Shown here: one piece after another, positions 13,553-26,790 of the stretch | Position numbering within the stretch: position 1 is the first letter of the stretch | Layout: the number at the start of each line of letters is the position of its first letter | Source: Antedon bifida | Taxonomy: Eukaryota > Echinodermata > Crinoidea > Comatulida > Antedonidae | NCBI GenBank assembly: GCA_963402885.1 | Contig: OY727101.1 | Location: forward strand, 18,204,417-18,268,416 | Length of the DNA: 64,000 nt | Direction of reading: 5' to 3' | The notes under the pieces: model-generated | The model's database searches: none | What the model saw: the letters and a program-made list of their open reading frames with translations, nothing else | What the model was told of the DNA's origin: nothing | Program-made: the position numbers and the translations under genes

Positions 13553-15120
13553 CTATTTCTTGTGTAGAGATCTTGTTATGTGAGTTGCAAAGTCATACTT
13601 ATCACAACAAATATGGCCACAAATGTTGCATTCGAAAGGATGGTTAACCCCATGGCAACCAAGATGGATGCCAAACATTACATCATCTGGATATACCGTG
13701 TGACAATGTTTACACCGACGAACATCGTCCTGAGTTGCAGTATCCCGCGTCCCTGAGCTCGTGGCCATGTTATATTGTGTCGGTTCTGGTCGCATATCAT
13801 TTCCAGAATCAAAACTTGATGTGCGCGATTTTGAGTCTGATTTCGGTGAGGCTTCGTCGGCTTGACTGTATATAGTAGCATGTACCGAATTGTATTGTGG
13901 ACTCACTGGACTCGCGCTACTCACGTACACACTTCGTGGGGAATCTTGTGTTTTCATGAGTAGGCCAGGCATTTGCATCAGTGGGCTGGATGTAGGACTT
14001 GTAGCATTAAAATTTGGGCTACCTGGTCGGTTATAACTCGGAGACACACTTTGCGATGGCGAACCAGTAGATACATTTTCTGAGACTGCTGGGCTCAAAC
14101 GAAGTGAACTAACATCTGCTACTATAACAGGCATTGCGGATTTATGTTCAGTACGGAATTCTGGCCTTGGAAAATCTGGTCTTGGGAAACCAAAGACAGG
14201 AGAGAAAAATTCTGGTCTAATTGGGAAATGTGGGCCGAGCTGGTGATGCGGAAAGACTCTTGGATTGTGGAGATGCGTTAACGTCGGTGGAAGGCGTTGT
14301 GGACCGTCTGTTAGCAACGGACGCATAGAAATTGGAATGGGTCCTGGAAAGGTTACTGCAGGCACATCGATCCTATCATCTCTGATCTTAAGCTCTTCCT
14401 CCATAGAAGACTTTATAACTTGCGGAATTCTAACAGACGCAGTAATGACGTCTTTGTGGCGCTGGCTTTGTAGATGGATATGATAACCCTGCGCACTTGT
14501 ACTCATAAAACCACATGCATGGCACGTGTATGGATTTCCATTTGATACAGGAGTCGTAGGCATCACATGCTTTGCTTTCTTATGGCTGTCCATGGCTGTG
14601 AAAGAAGGAAATGTCATCCCGCAAATGTCGCATCGGTGAGTCCGCTGATGTGACTTCATGTGCATTATCATACGTTTCTGGCTTTGGTATGAGTTCCCGC
14701 AAATCACACATTTAAATTGATAGTTTGTAGCTTTACCAGGAGCATGGCGAGTTCGAAGATGCAGTTGAAGATGATCTTTACGTGAAGATCTATACTCGCA
14801 GAGCGGGCATTTAAAGGGTCGGTGACCGCTGTGAAGATTCATGTGCCTCCGCAAGCTCTGCTTTTTCGAAAACTTCCGGTTACAGACTATACAAATAAAG
14901 TCTCGATCTGGGGCATGTTCTTCACTATGATGAAAATATTCTTGTTCATTTTCGGTTCGGAAATTGCACTGACTGCATTGGAATAAGCCACGGTGAATTG
15001 TGTCCTCAATTCCATCTTCTCTTCTGTGAAGAGTATAATCGACTGCTTCATCGACAGTTTCGGGGCTTGAGTTGTTTTTAACAATAGCTGAGCCTCCTCC
15101 ATTTTGTAAATTTGGATGAC
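13553..15120 (-). CDS. Ikaros/Pegasus-like C2H2 zinc-finger transcription factor, terminal coding exon
   Basis: Nuclear DNA-binding regulator, by family. The exon supplies 522 residues. Numbered on the 577-residue isoform A, C2H2 fingers lie at about 104-124, 132-152, 160-181, 193-213, 219-240 and 255-277. A Pro/Ser-rich linker of about 245 residues follows (SPSYNRPGSP-like stretches), then two C-terminal fingers at 525-545 and 553-575, two residues before the stop. The C-terminal pair (VMFGIHLGCHG, PFECNICG, DKYDFATHITR) matches the Ikaros/Pegasus/Hunchback dimerisation fingers. Fingers 2-3 (LHSGHRPFKCPLCEYRSSRKD) resemble Ikaros fingers 2-3. Six N-terminal fingers is more than the four of Ikaros. 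The acceptor is TTTGTATTTTTCAG before GTCATCC. An open frame continues a few codons into the intron, but no ATG lies there. Family assignment is firm; which IKZF orthologue it is remains open. Confidence 0.95.
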
Positions 15121-15479
15121 CTGAAAAATACAAACAGAAATTTAGAAATTAATAATTGGTAATTAAAAAGTTTTTTTCAGGAAGAATGCTGTTGTTGCAG
15201 TAATTTCATAGGCTACTGCAGTTCAAAATTAATGGTATGCAGTACAGTGTAAAAGAATTGCAATATTCATAGAATATTTATATAAACAATATAATAACAG
15301 TATACAATTTAATAAGCAATGTTTATTATTGTCAAAATATAGGTTATATTAAATATAAACATTTAATAGAAAATACCAGACAAATTAAATGATTTATGCA
15401 GAATGAAAAAATACCAACAAAACGTATTTCTTCAATAAACCCAACTTAAAAAGCTACTCAAGTGAAAAGACTATTCAAG

Positions 15480-16110
15480 CGTTGACTAACATAATTCCCA
15501 GGTCCATACCTTTCATTTAATGTTGCGAAAAAGTCTAGAGAAATACCCAATTTAATTGACTATATTTGTAACTAATTGAAATAAACGATGGGGAAAAATG
15601 ACCGATTGACCAGCGTGGGCAATAGATGTTGATCAATCATTTTAATTACAATGTATCTGCGTGATAAATGCCGATTACGAAGTTTTTAAACTGAAAATAT
15701 TATAAATGCCTTAAGTTTGAGTTCATTAAACGACCTACATTCTACAACACAAAACCTCAAAAGATCTTACAAGGGATTATGGAACCTTTGACAGACAATT
15801 GAGCAGAAAATTTGTTCATTTCTTCTTCAATAGAGCAGTATTAATAGTTAATCTATCCAGTAGAATACGGCCACAAAACTTTGTTTTCCTGACGTTTGAT
15901 AATAAGATTTTTGGTGGTAAAAAAACACATCAGAGCGCGTCGCTCGGAGCAGCAAGCATTGCCATAAAGTATGCTAAGATTGTACGCGTTTGCTGACGCG
16001 ATTGTGGATAGAAAATCCCCTTGTGGTGTATGGGTTTATAAGGCTAAACCGACGGCTTTATTAGTCATTAGCATGAACCGAATCAAACAAAGATATAGAT
16101 GCAAAACAAT
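15480..16110. other. Intronic island near the terminal exon, candidate enhancer
   Basis: Less AT-rich than the rest of the intron, with GTTGATCAATCATTTTAATTA (PBX/HOX-like, 15631-15650 region), GAGCGCGTCGCTCGG, and TTGTGGTG (RUNX-like, 16021-16028). No exon signals or coding frame. Conservation cannot be judged from one sequence. Confidence 0.22.
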
Positions 16111-16210
16111 AAATATGATGGACGTACATACACTCATATTTTACAGGCTTTTGAATCAGCCGATTGTTAACTAGCCTACCGGATTAAAGGAACTTTCTGA
16201 CATTGTGTCA

Positions 16211-17479
16211 AATTACCATATATGGGTTTACAAAGCCACCGACAAATTTCAATATCTCATCCGACGACAAATGTTATTACACAACCGAAAAATATTACTA
16301 TATACATAAAATTGTGTATAGGTAATAAATATTACAGGATTGACATATATTCAAACATCCTGTTTTTATTAGATCATATTTTTCAAACTTAAATTTAAAA
16401 ATCAGAATTTTATTTTATTATTTTAGAAAATGATTCAAAGCATATTGATATATTTATAGAATTATTTTATATATATTTTATTTTAGGCTTATTTTCTTTT
16501 TTTTAAACACAGTATACGATTAGCACAATAGCACAAGGTACCATCAAAGTTTACAGTGTAGGATGAATTTTTTTTTATCAGACTTTTCATGCATATGATC
16601 TTTGAAATGTGGGTGTTGTATACAAAACCTCTTTATAATATAAATAAAAGACTATATTCAATATAATGCATATCACATAGGTGTATTAAACATACCAACA
16701 ATTTTGAAATTTATATTATAAATGAGCTAGCCTATTTATGACACCAACACCTTTTTTTTTTTATATATCTGCGATCTACTTTTGACATGAACTTAATACT
16801 ATCGTGTTATACACAGAATTGGTTGAAAGACAGAATATATAAATAAACTATTTACTTCATTTAAAAGATTAAATTACACAGGGATTTGTGTGTTTATTAT
16901 AGTCTAGTATTTATTATAGCTTTTCTAATTATTTTATAATCCATTGAACAATTGAATCAGAATAATATATAAACGGTGATGAAATAAGAGTTTGTAGAAG
17001 AATAATTATTAAAAAATATATTTTAAACCGCATTATTATTATGCTAATAATAAGGTAATATGAATTGCATGCATTAGTATAGGTTATTTTAACTTCGACC
17101 CATATTCTCAAACTCATTAACTTTTATCATAATGTAAACAGTCATTATATTCAAGAATTATTTTAAAACATAAACATAATGTACAGTATGTAAATGATTT
17201 ATTATGTTGTAGCCAATATTCATTGTTTATTATAAAGAAATTCAATATTCAAGTAGAACAGATTAAAATGCCCCTTTTTGGGATAAAATAAATAGTATCA
17301 TTATGTGCTAAACTAAATTTAACTTTAAAAAATAAACATCTTTTATTTTGTAAAGAAATTTAATCTCTGATAAATCACTAAAATGTTTATTTTGATGTTT
17401 TAGGAGTAACAACACTTTGCCTGTAACATAATACAAACCAATTTATTTTTATACTCAATATATAGATTCTTCTCAGCTT
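16211..17479. other. AT-rich intron, nothing recognised
   Basis: Very AT-rich intron of the zinc-finger gene without repeats, splice-bounded frames or compositional islands. Confidence 0.4.
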
Positions 17480-18260
17480 CTCCCTAATTACAACATCCCA
17501 TAAAAATTTCAATTCCCTCGAAATCGGGACTAAATTTGACGAAAGACTGTCTTTTAAAGCGAACTACAAAATAAATCTTAGAAGCAGGTTTGCTTTGATT
17601 TTTATCGCAGCAAATTCTCGACAAAGTACACGTAACATTTGAAATCAACGATTCTCTCCGGTTCAATGTACTTGCCGCAGCCTATTAGGCCGGTAGAGAA
17701 TTCTACCTAATCACTAAGAATGACAAATTATGCACACTACTAGAAAAACCTAGGCAGATGGTATAGCCTATGTAATGTGTACAAACTGGCAGGAAGCCTA
17801 TTGTTGCCTCAGTACAGAAGGCCATATGTTAGGGTGTTCTTTAGCAATCTCAATAAAGCAAAATTGTACCGAGGCTCATTAGTTTCACACTTTCAGGAAA
17901 TCTATTGTGTATAAATGAAAAGGCCTGAAGGTGAATATGAGGCTCCTTCACATTCATCTTATGCAAAACACGCCGCTTGGGCTTTTGGATAATATAATAG
18001 TGTTAATGTTAATTAGGGCTGCAGTACAAACCCAAATTTCCTTGTTCATTAACTAAAATACCGAAGGCAAAAGCATTATGCGACGGCGGTCAGCGTAAAG
18101 GATTTAATTGGTCTTTGAACTATTCTTATGATTATAGTCTTTTATGTAGATAAAAATATCGTAATGATGAGGAAAACGGGACAAATTATTCAGATCAGGT
18201 AGAAAGTGTAAGAGAAAGGTTAAGGTTACTTGACCTGTTTATCATTAAGTAATTCCGCTG
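17480..18260. other. Intronic island, candidate regulatory element
   Basis: A long stretch of mixed composition without repeats or open frames of note. It includes CCGCAGCCTATTAGGCCGG, CACGCCGCTTGGGC and GCGACGGCGGTCAGCG. It stands out from strongly AT-rich intron on both sides. Confidence 0.2.
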
Positions 18261-18899
18261 TTTAAAAAGTACAACTACGATTCTTTATACACGCGCTTAG
18301 GTTATAATGAGATTATCAGATTTTATTTCAAAAACACCATAAAATATACTAATGATACATATTTAATTTATTATTGTAATGGTTATCTGCTGTATTATCA
18401 TTACATCTCTTATGTTAATTAATCAGAAGCAATTATACTTATTCATTTATTCTCTTTTGTAATTTAAAATTCTACAAATTTTATTTTAATACATAATTTT
18501 ACAATGCAGAAATCAGTTGTAGATTATTTGTTAATATTTTCATTCTCAGTTATGGCGACTTTTTATAATTCTCACAGATTTCCTCATCTTTATGGTTTTT
18601 AAATTAATTAATTTTTAGTATTTTGCCTGACTGTTTAAAATTTATTCTATGCCTGTTAATTAATTTATTTTATTTTAGGCATTTATGATTGTATGGCAGT
18701 GATACATTTAGAGATATCACTGTTTTAAAATAAATGTTTTTAAAAGATTGTGAGCAGGTCAAGAAATAATTGGGTTAACCGCAGGTGTAATGGTTTTTTT
18801 TATTACGGTAAAATATACCTTTTATTGACCATCAGCCAGTCATTCATCCCTATCATTGTATATTAATGACTGATCTACAATTGCAAAATATCATCGTAT

Positions 18900-19140
18900 A
18901 ATCTTACATTTTCACGTAATTTAAAGAACACCCAAGAGAAGTCATGGATATCCTAGTCAGGTTTATGATTATCGTCTATACCTTGATTATTTACACCTTT
19001 TCAGCGAATCGTATTTAGCGTCGTGGATGCACTTTGATAGCGTTTACTGCAGCAGCCCACGTGAAACATTTGTGAATGCTTGGATACATAGTATTGGCGA
19101 TTAAAACGAGGGCATTAGCTGCGGTTCACAGCATATGCTG
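18900..19140. other. Intronic island with E-box
   Basis: Mixed-composition block containing CCCACGTGAAAC (E-box CACGTG), TTTGATAGCG (GATA core) and TTCAGCGAATCG. No coding frame. Confidence 0.2.
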
Positions 19141-21038
19141 ACTAAACAAGTTGTAGTAGACTACACGTGTGATCAGAAATCAAAGCCTTTTGATTTACGT
19201 AAATAAAATGAAAATATTCTGCAAACTGCTGTACTATTTCGACGAAAAACAAATAGATGGATGTACTCTTGAAGACTAAATGCAATAAAGCTTTGATTAA
19301 CCCAAAAGTGATAAATATAATACATTTATTAAATAACCTAGTTTTTAACCTTTTGTTTTTTTCCCAATAAATGTATCTATCTGTAAATCTATTTATCACA
19401 AGTACAATAACAGCTTCTTATAACAAAAAAAAAAGTAGTATCTTCAACAGATGCCTTCCATATTAGACTATTTTGGGTTCATAAATACTGTATTCAAATG
19501 GCAAATTTATTTAATGATATATTTAATTCATTAAGAAAATCTTTATTGAAGATTATATTAAAGATTACATTTAAGCGATGCATTGATCAAACCGGAATAT
19601 ATGAAATACAAACACTCAAAATATAATTTTTTGACCAATATGATTTTGATCTACTGATAATAAAATTAATTTATTTCATCTTAATACAACTTTAAGGATT
19701 GACTAACCCAGATGAATTATAATTTGTGGTTTTTTTTTTTACAATATTACACAAATCAATTCAACTACAACACTCAACCTTATAAAGCCAAAACAAATCA
19801 ATGATCTCTAATCATTATTGATAAATTTATCGCTTCCTAACAGATTTTAAAACCAAATCCCATTTATTTAATACCATGATCCACCCAGATTATTAGCAAA
19901 AATCGTCTGTGGGTATTTGACTATAAAAAAAGTATTACTTGACTTTTAAACCGGACTTTTGATAACACTTCACGCGATACGTTCTCAGAAGACCACCACA
20001 GAACGTCCACTTACCTAGTATTGTTTTAACACCATAACCTAGATATATGTATTGAATAGGATGTATTGTGGTTTATGAAAATCCAGTGCAAATTATAAAG
20101 GTCACGATTACTGAACTATTGTTATTAGGAAATAAAAAAATTAATTTATCTTCACCTCATGATTGAAAGTAATGCGTGACATGACAAAAAATTGTATTTA
20201 ACATGTTTTATTATTTATTTAAATGTAAATATAAAGAGAAATGTGTAAATTAATTAATTTTGACGAAGGTAAAAATTGTTTTTTTTTTAAATTTATGTTT
20301 TGATTTAACTTTGTAAATTTAAATAATTATTTTGAGATTGAGATGCAGTCACGGTTATTCCACAGCACTATATTTTTTCCCAACTACTGTAATATAGCTG
20401 GTTAGATATTAATTACAATTGTTTAATATATGGCTTTAACATGGAGAAATGTCTATCCCACACAATGTGAGATGGTTGGTAATATAGGGAACTGTAAACT
20501 TTATTGACAACGAAAATAACACTATCACTAAAACTGGTTCAAATTAATTATTTCCTATGTCTCAATTCTACTTATGGATTCAATACCTTACAGGTGTAAA
20601 AACTACCCCATCAGGACACTAAAACAACATTACTTGACCTGAGGGAGACCAAAAAGATATACAGGAAAAGATTACTTAAAAAATAGCAGATTGAAATGTG
20701 TTTTTATTATCGACAGATGAAACAATAAAATTAGGAATTGAAGAATAAAAGATGTTGATTAAAGTAGAGCAGTGCGTGGTTATTTGGGATGTTATTGCAC
20801 AGGTGTACGCTGTAAAGAACATGACGTTCTTGGGAATATCTTCTGAACATAAAAAATGTTTTCCCCTCCGTCATATAAGTTGTCTTCACAGGAAATAATT
20901 TGGAAATGTAGGTCTGGTGATATATTATCACAGAACAAAAGATATTTGGTGTTAAAATAAAACAAATATAATAAATTACTTTGGGATAATTATTATTATA
21001 AATATTTTATTTTTTTCAGTGTATATTTGGTAGGACCC
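19141..21038. other. AT-rich intron, little recognised
   Basis: Intronic. One minus-strand donor-like ACTAG|GTAAGTGG near 20014 has no acceptable exon behind it. Otherwise featureless. Confidence 0.35.
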
Positions 21039-21140
21039 TAAAGCTCTGTCTACACTATTAAACTAGTTCAACAAAAAAAGTGTGAATATGGTAGTGATAT
21101 ACCCAAATATGGTATTGATATGACATCATCATGTCCATTT
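21039..21140 (-). mobile_element. MITE family 1, copy D (partial)
   Basis: Has one terminal repeat (AAAGCTCTGTCTACACTATT) and two internal units in reverse orientation; the other end is missing. Intronic in the zinc-finger gene. Confidence 0.7.
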
Positions 21141-21339
21141 AAAAAACAAAATGTCTGTCAATATTTTTTAAAAAGAAGACTGACGATTTTAATTGTTAAA
21201 ACCAAGCTATAAATCACAGTTTAACAATTGATATATATAGCGATTTGTAGTGAGTATAACATTTACCAAAAATTAAACAAAAAAACAACAGGCAAATTGT
21301 TAAAAAACCATGAATTGTCAATTATTAGTTTAAAATATA

Positions 21340-21620
21340 TAGGTCTTTTTTATAGGTCACTTTCACATACAGAGACATTCTCCCAGCCTCGTTATCTAGG
21401 AGATGAACTCCAGTTTATGCAAATGAGGCCATTTATTAATGAGTTCAGTGTACAAATATATATGTTAATGAGAATTTGTGTGGAGAAACCAGGTTGGAGG
21501 TAACGGTGGATGTACAATACGCTCATCACGCATGAACAAGCACCACTCCGCAGATAAAACATATAGCCATTGGCCTTTTAAGGTCAGGAGACCCTTTACT
21601 TTATACATAAACAATCACCC
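21340..21620. other. Intronic island with a perfect octamer
   Basis: ATGCAAAT (POU octamer) at 21417-21424 in a block of mixed composition that also has CTCGTTATCTAGG (GATA core) and AATACGCTCATCACGC. Repeat-free; candidate enhancer by composition only. Confidence 0.25.
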
Positions 21621-21624
21621 TCAA

Positions 21625-23979
21625 CCATGTGTTCATATTATATATATCAAGGTAGTACGTAATAAGAAGGTTTATAGTATTGGTCTATGTAAATCAAACC
21701 CAGAAATACCATATGGACTTTACAGGCCTACTTTATTAATTACAGCAAAATGACATACTGTATTTATGTATACAAAAATCTTTTAAAATTTGCATAATTA
21801 TTTGTAATTATTTTATTTAAAGCTTCATATATTTTGTTATCATTTTTTGAATTTTGCTTTGTGTAAATAAATGTATGAATGAAAAAAAAATTACCATTTT
21901 TATTGTGCCATTCAAAACATCATATTATATAAAAAATAAACTTTGTTTATTAATTCTTTAAATAAATACATATTTTTAGATTTCAGTCATTTTGAAATTT
22001 AACCTGAAAATTGAGTAGGAAGGATGCAATAAATTGGATAGAAAAACAATAACAAAAATAAACCATAAATACTATACTGTTATGATAGAAAAATAAGGGT
22101 GACTAATGTTGTTATTTATTTCTGGTAAATATTTAAATAATAAAAGTGGGTTTATTATCTGATTAAATCTTGATTCATATTTTTATTTTCATATTTATGA
22201 TTACAAATAAAGATAAAAAAATATGCTTATCTACTCTAAATGAATCATCGTTTCAGTTTTCTGATAAAGAAAAGAAATAATAAAAGATAATAATAATGTC
22301 AATATTAATATTCTAAAAAAATTGCATGAACGTGTTTAAAAAATTGTAATGATGTAATAGCCTTCTACACTTTTTGAATAAAATAAGCTAAAAAATAATG
22401 CAATTTTTAAAATAAATACCAGAAGTAACATTAATATCTGCTGCTAGTATAAAACTATTATAATTATAAATATTATAATTTTAAAAGTACAGTAATCTTT
22501 TGGTAAAATTAATCATTTTAATTTAAAGTAAATAAACAAAAAAAAAGAAGAATCGGTAATTGACACTAACAAGCATCGACCTAGTATTCATGATTTATAA
22601 CCAAAATTAAAAATCCTTCTGCCATAATATTTCAAATATAAAAATACCCCACAACCCAGTAGGGAATAGACTTGATTAATATTCACTATTACCCTAACTC
22701 AACATGATCTTTCTGAATCGTATTACTGAATCATCCCAATTTAACCTTTTACCTAATTACTGATTTATTAGACAATACAATAACAGCGAGGTCCACACCG
22801 TAGAAACACGGGAACGGATTAAGTCTTTGTTTTCGACCGCGATATGAATTTGTTGACCTCGAGGCATTATAATCCAAACTCAAGGATGTTTTACCCAGGG
22901 ACTGAAAGTCAGTCAATGAAAAATGAGTAAACAGAAAATAATAGAGGAAAGTACTATACAATGAACAAGGAATATTATTTTGGAAAAGGTTGATTTAAAA
23001 CACATATGGTTAAATTGCCGATAAGCCCCAGTTAAAAAAACAAGGCCATATCATATCAAATTTGTTTATAAAATTTGAAATAAATACAAGTGTGATCATG
23101 TATAAATAAGCTTAATAAAGTTATTCTATTTCTCGTAGAATTTCCCCTAAAATTCCCTTTACGTTTTGGTATAGTATATTTATGTGAAAGCGAGGGAGTT
23201 TGTCATTTTTCTTTTTCATACTATCTCAGGTTTGTTTAAACTGTCTGATGAAAAAAAATGATAGATGATTGCTTCTCAATCATTCTTTTTTATAGTGCAA
23301 TACTTAATTATTAATTAATATATTAAAAAATAATATTCAATAAAAATCATGTATAAAAAAAAATATGTTTGTTTTACTTTTGTTGAGCAGACAATTCTAT
23401 TATCAACTTGTATATTAAACTATTAAAGCTAAAAATATAGCTACAATTTATTTTAAAATAAAAGTCCATAAATAACATTTGTATTTAAAATCATTTGATT
23501 TCTTTAAACGTTTTAAAAGCTGGTTTAGATCTATAACCTACATATAAACAAAAAATAATTTTTCTTTGAAAATCACCTAAAAATGAAATGTGTGTACTCT
23601 ATGATAATATAAGACACTGAGAAGAAGTTACACATGTTATCCTGTTCTGGATTTACTTCAAACTAGGTCAAGTATAAAAGGTTACAAGTCCTGTAAACGT
23701 AAAATGTTAACTCATCGTTTGTAGACGAAGGTACCGATAAACTTTAGTTTTATCAATTTTTTTTTTAAATCTGAAAATTATTTTCAAGGGATTTAAATTG
23801 ATTTTGGCTAACTTTTTACAGAATGATTTCCGAAATGAAAAAGTTATCGATTCAATACACAATGATACACACGTGTTGATGTGATTATAGATTAAACAAT
23901 TTGGATAAATAAATTTGATGTATCTATAAACAATATTATGTTAAACATTAATTTTATTAAGACTAAAAAAAAACTGTCT
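21625..23979. other. AT-rich intron, nothing recognised
   Basis: Intron of both isoforms, extremely AT-rich, with only a short mixed-composition patch at 22780-22880. Confidence 0.4.
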
Positions 23980-24283
23980 GGATATATTTTTGTCCCCCAA
24001 AAACATGAAAAAAGGAAGATTAATAAACTCAGACTTTGAATACACAATTTTTTAGTTTAAATAAAGTTAATGACTTCTAAAGAGAAACAAATTTGTTTTC
24101 ACTTATAAAAAGACAAAATGAACAAAACCATTGGCTGGCATCCAATTTGACTATTTTTTGTGGTAAATAATTTTTTTTTTCAATCCAATTTTTGGTCAAA
24201 GTGAATAACTATTATGTGACATTAAAGTAGCATATTCAACAAAAATATTAAAAAAAATGTTTTCAGGTGTACAATATCTTTAA
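23980..24283 (+). mobile_element. MITE family 2, copy 3, beside exon B
   Basis: Right end GTACAATATCTTTAA intact, left tip eroded. It lies in the intron only 37 bp beyond the exon B splice donor. Confidence 0.68.
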
Positions 24284-24320
24284 AATAAGCATTTTTTTTT
24301 CAAATAAAATGAAGACTTAC

Positions 24321-24387
24321 TAAACTCTGGAGCATCAGAACCGTCAAGTGTCGGAGGTTGTCGTTGGCTAATACATTTATGCACCAT
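24321..24387 (-). CDS. Ikaros-like gene, alternative first coding exon B
   Basis: Encodes 22 residues plus one base, MVHKCISQRQPPTLDGSDAPEF. The ATG has a favourable context (ATCATGG), and an in-frame TAA lies two codons upstream, so this ATG is the first possible start. The donor TTTA|GTAAGTC is close to consensus and leaves phase 1, giving F-S-HPNLQ across the junction and a 544-residue protein. It lacks the acidic stretch and SUMO motif of exon A, so the two isoforms would differ only in their N-termini. A TATA-like site and a CCAAT box lie just upstream. It is an alternative to exon A because it carries its own start. Confidence 0.72.
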
Positions 24388-24420
24388 GATTGTTTACTTC
24401 TGATAAAATACTTTTACACA

Positions 24421-24630
24421 AGTGTTGGCTTTGACTTCACAGGAACTTATAAGCACCAATAACCTCATCAAACTATTAAGTACCGATCTAACAATGGGCT
24501 CTCTCAATTGTGACCAAATCAGAGCCAGTGAGAAGCCTTTTATTATTATGTTTTTTATCAGCCCAACAGATTATTATCAAACATATCAGGGTTTCTCGTG
24601 TCTTACGTGTGGTAGATGATCAACCAATCA
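24421..24630 (-). promoter_or_regulatory. Candidate promoter of exon B
   Basis: On the minus strand CTTATAAG (24446-24453) sits about 60 bases upstream of the exon B ATG, which would place a start site near 24421. ACCAATCAG (CCAAT box, plus-strand reading, 24622-24630) lies about 170 bases further up. The segment is less AT-rich than its surroundings. Motif evidence only. Confidence 0.35.
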
Positions 24631-25629
24631 GAAGGATTCACTATGGTGGAAGTCAAAATTAAGTTGGTTTTACAAGGGAAGCGGTTTCCTCGAAATGCAT
24701 CATCGAGCAACAATTCATTTTATGACTTCACACGGAATTAAACAGATCTAACACTCTCCTTTTAAAATATCTTTGTTAATAAATATATTTATATTTTAAA
24801 TATCTATGTTAAATATATATTTTATTCCATAGTTATAATTTATCTTCTAAAATAATTTTAACTTGATATGTATGATTCAACAGATAGCACTACTTCAAAT
24901 AGTTATAAATAGATCTACTATACATATTTATAAATGGTTATATTTCTATATTTGTATGTTTATAATTGAAATATATACCAATCAATTAAATATCAAACTC
25001 TTTAAATCATTATCTTTAATACATCCAAACATAATACTTATATTATTACATTATTTACCAAAGTGACAGTCTAACATAACTTTTTGATTACATATGGATA
25101 TCACAATGAACGTCTAACTGATTGAAATGATTGCATGTACTTTTTTTTAGTAAAATCCCAGACAAAGTAGATATCATTGTTGATGAAAAGGGTTGAGAAA
25201 GTACATGTTAATGAAATGAAGTAACACATCGAATTGATACCCTAAAGGTGGATGGTTTTATATTCTATCAGAAGATGTATTTAATATATCAATGCATCCT
25301 TCTTTAGCGTAACTAAGGCTGGGATTCATACCTCAAGGCAAAGTCTGCATCATATGCCGTCAATTTCAAACAATAGCAGGGGGATTAAATACAGTAATTA
25401 AAAAAATTAATTATTAATTTGGTTTATGCATATATTAAAGGTTCAGTAACATGGGGGTGAAAATACTTGCTTTAAAGGTATAAATATTCAATATGCTTTG
25501 ACTTGAATGTTATTTTTCTTCATGAATAAATTTGGAACACCATGAAATCTTTACTAGAAATATTGTAGAGACCAACAAATTCACACTCTGATTAAAATTG
25601 TATATATTCTAGTTGTAGCTCTCTTCTGG

Positions 25630-25672
25630 GAAAGAATAGGCCAATATCGGTTTATCCAGGTAAGCTAGGCAC
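25630..25672 (+). mobile_element. Solo end of MITE family 3
   Basis: CGGTTTATCCAGGTAAGCT followed by AGGCACGAAA matches the right end of the element at 32451 and its flank. The opposite end was not found. The shared AGGCACG beyond the repeat suggests the element may extend past the boundary drawn. Confidence 0.45.
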
Positions 25673-26139
25673 GAAATAGACTAAAAATTGTTTTCTAAAT
25701 TGTTGTTATCTTAATATTGTTGCAATGTCAAACCACTGTATGAATATTTGTTTAAACTATCATTATATATGTAAACTTTCACATTTTCCTGGGAAAATAA
25801 ATAGATTGATAATTTTGTCAAAACATTCGTTGCCATTAGATTACAATTATCCTGTATATAGCATCCTCAATAGGTATTAATATTAACCTTTTAACCTAAC
25901 TTTCAATTTTGTATTGCCAAATTTGAACCGGTATTTCAGTTCACAGGATGAACGATACAATAAACACTTTTCATTAAAGGTTATCAAATTGATTTTAACT
26001 AGTATCATTTAACATTCCATTGGAAACACAAAGCCAAAAAACTTTAACTATTTAATTATGCGTGAAAGACTAAAATTAAGGTAAAATATTACTGGGGTGT
26101 GAAGCTTACAAAAAGATACAAATTCTCAACAATTGTAAC

Positions 26140-26460
26140 CCGGTCGTGTGTTTGTTAATAATAATTGTTAGAACGGTACGATCAAAGGTGTTACTACGGG
26201 TAACTACTCAAATGAGAGCACGGCTTTGACGCCCAGAGGCTTTCTCCATTCATAGCAATAAGTTTTACTTGATTTTTACTTGTGTATTTTTGACTTGTGT
26301 ATTTGTAATAATAATGTAGACTAATAGATGTTGATTGTCATAGGATTTTCTTTGATCTGACCGTATCTAGGCCAAGCCAAGGATCCTAGATCAAGAATTA
26401 TCAGCACGCTTTAAAACTCAAAACACCTGTAATCTAAAACCCATTAATTCTCCATGATAT
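26140..26460. other. Intronic island with TCF/LEF-like site
   Basis: ATCAAAGG at 26181-26188 within CpG-containing sequence (AACCCGGTCGTGTG, ACGGTACG, GCACGGCTTTGACGCCC). It lies in the intron of isoform A, upstream of exon B. No frame or splice signal of note. Confidence 0.22.
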
Positions 26461-26650
26461 TTTTACAGTTATTGGACAACCTACTTTGGCGATTTGATAT
26501 TGTTAAAATCAATAACTAAAAACATTTTAGCATAATATGTTAATCTGTATATTTGTTTTATAATTAATTTTAATATGAATAGACATATTTACATATTTTC
26601 AACGTTTTATCTTAAAATGTATTTGTTTTTGTTCTACTGTTTTTATGTCT

Positions 26651-26790
26651 AAGGATCCCCACCCGACAGTGATTTAGTTCACTTCTTGGGTGCCCTGTAT
26701 CATGTTCTGGCTGTTATTTATTATGTTTGTATATTTTATTGTTTTGTTTATTGTTTTGAGAAGATTAAATGAAATGAAAAAAAAAATGAA
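26651..26790 (+). mobile_element. Non-LTR retrotransposon 3' end
   Basis: A GC-richer stretch (GGATCCCCACCCGACAG, CTTGGGTGCCCTG) passes into T-rich TTTTATTGTTTTGTTTATTG and ends AAATGAAATGAAAAAAAAAA. It has the same architecture as the tail at 47.1 kb. No reverse-transcriptase coding sequence adjoins. Confidence 0.5.

Noticed and set aside
13678-15102. Open frames of 67-72 codons overlapping the zinc-finger exon on both strands
   Set aside because: They are other-frame readings of the real coding exon and have no splice logic or family signature.
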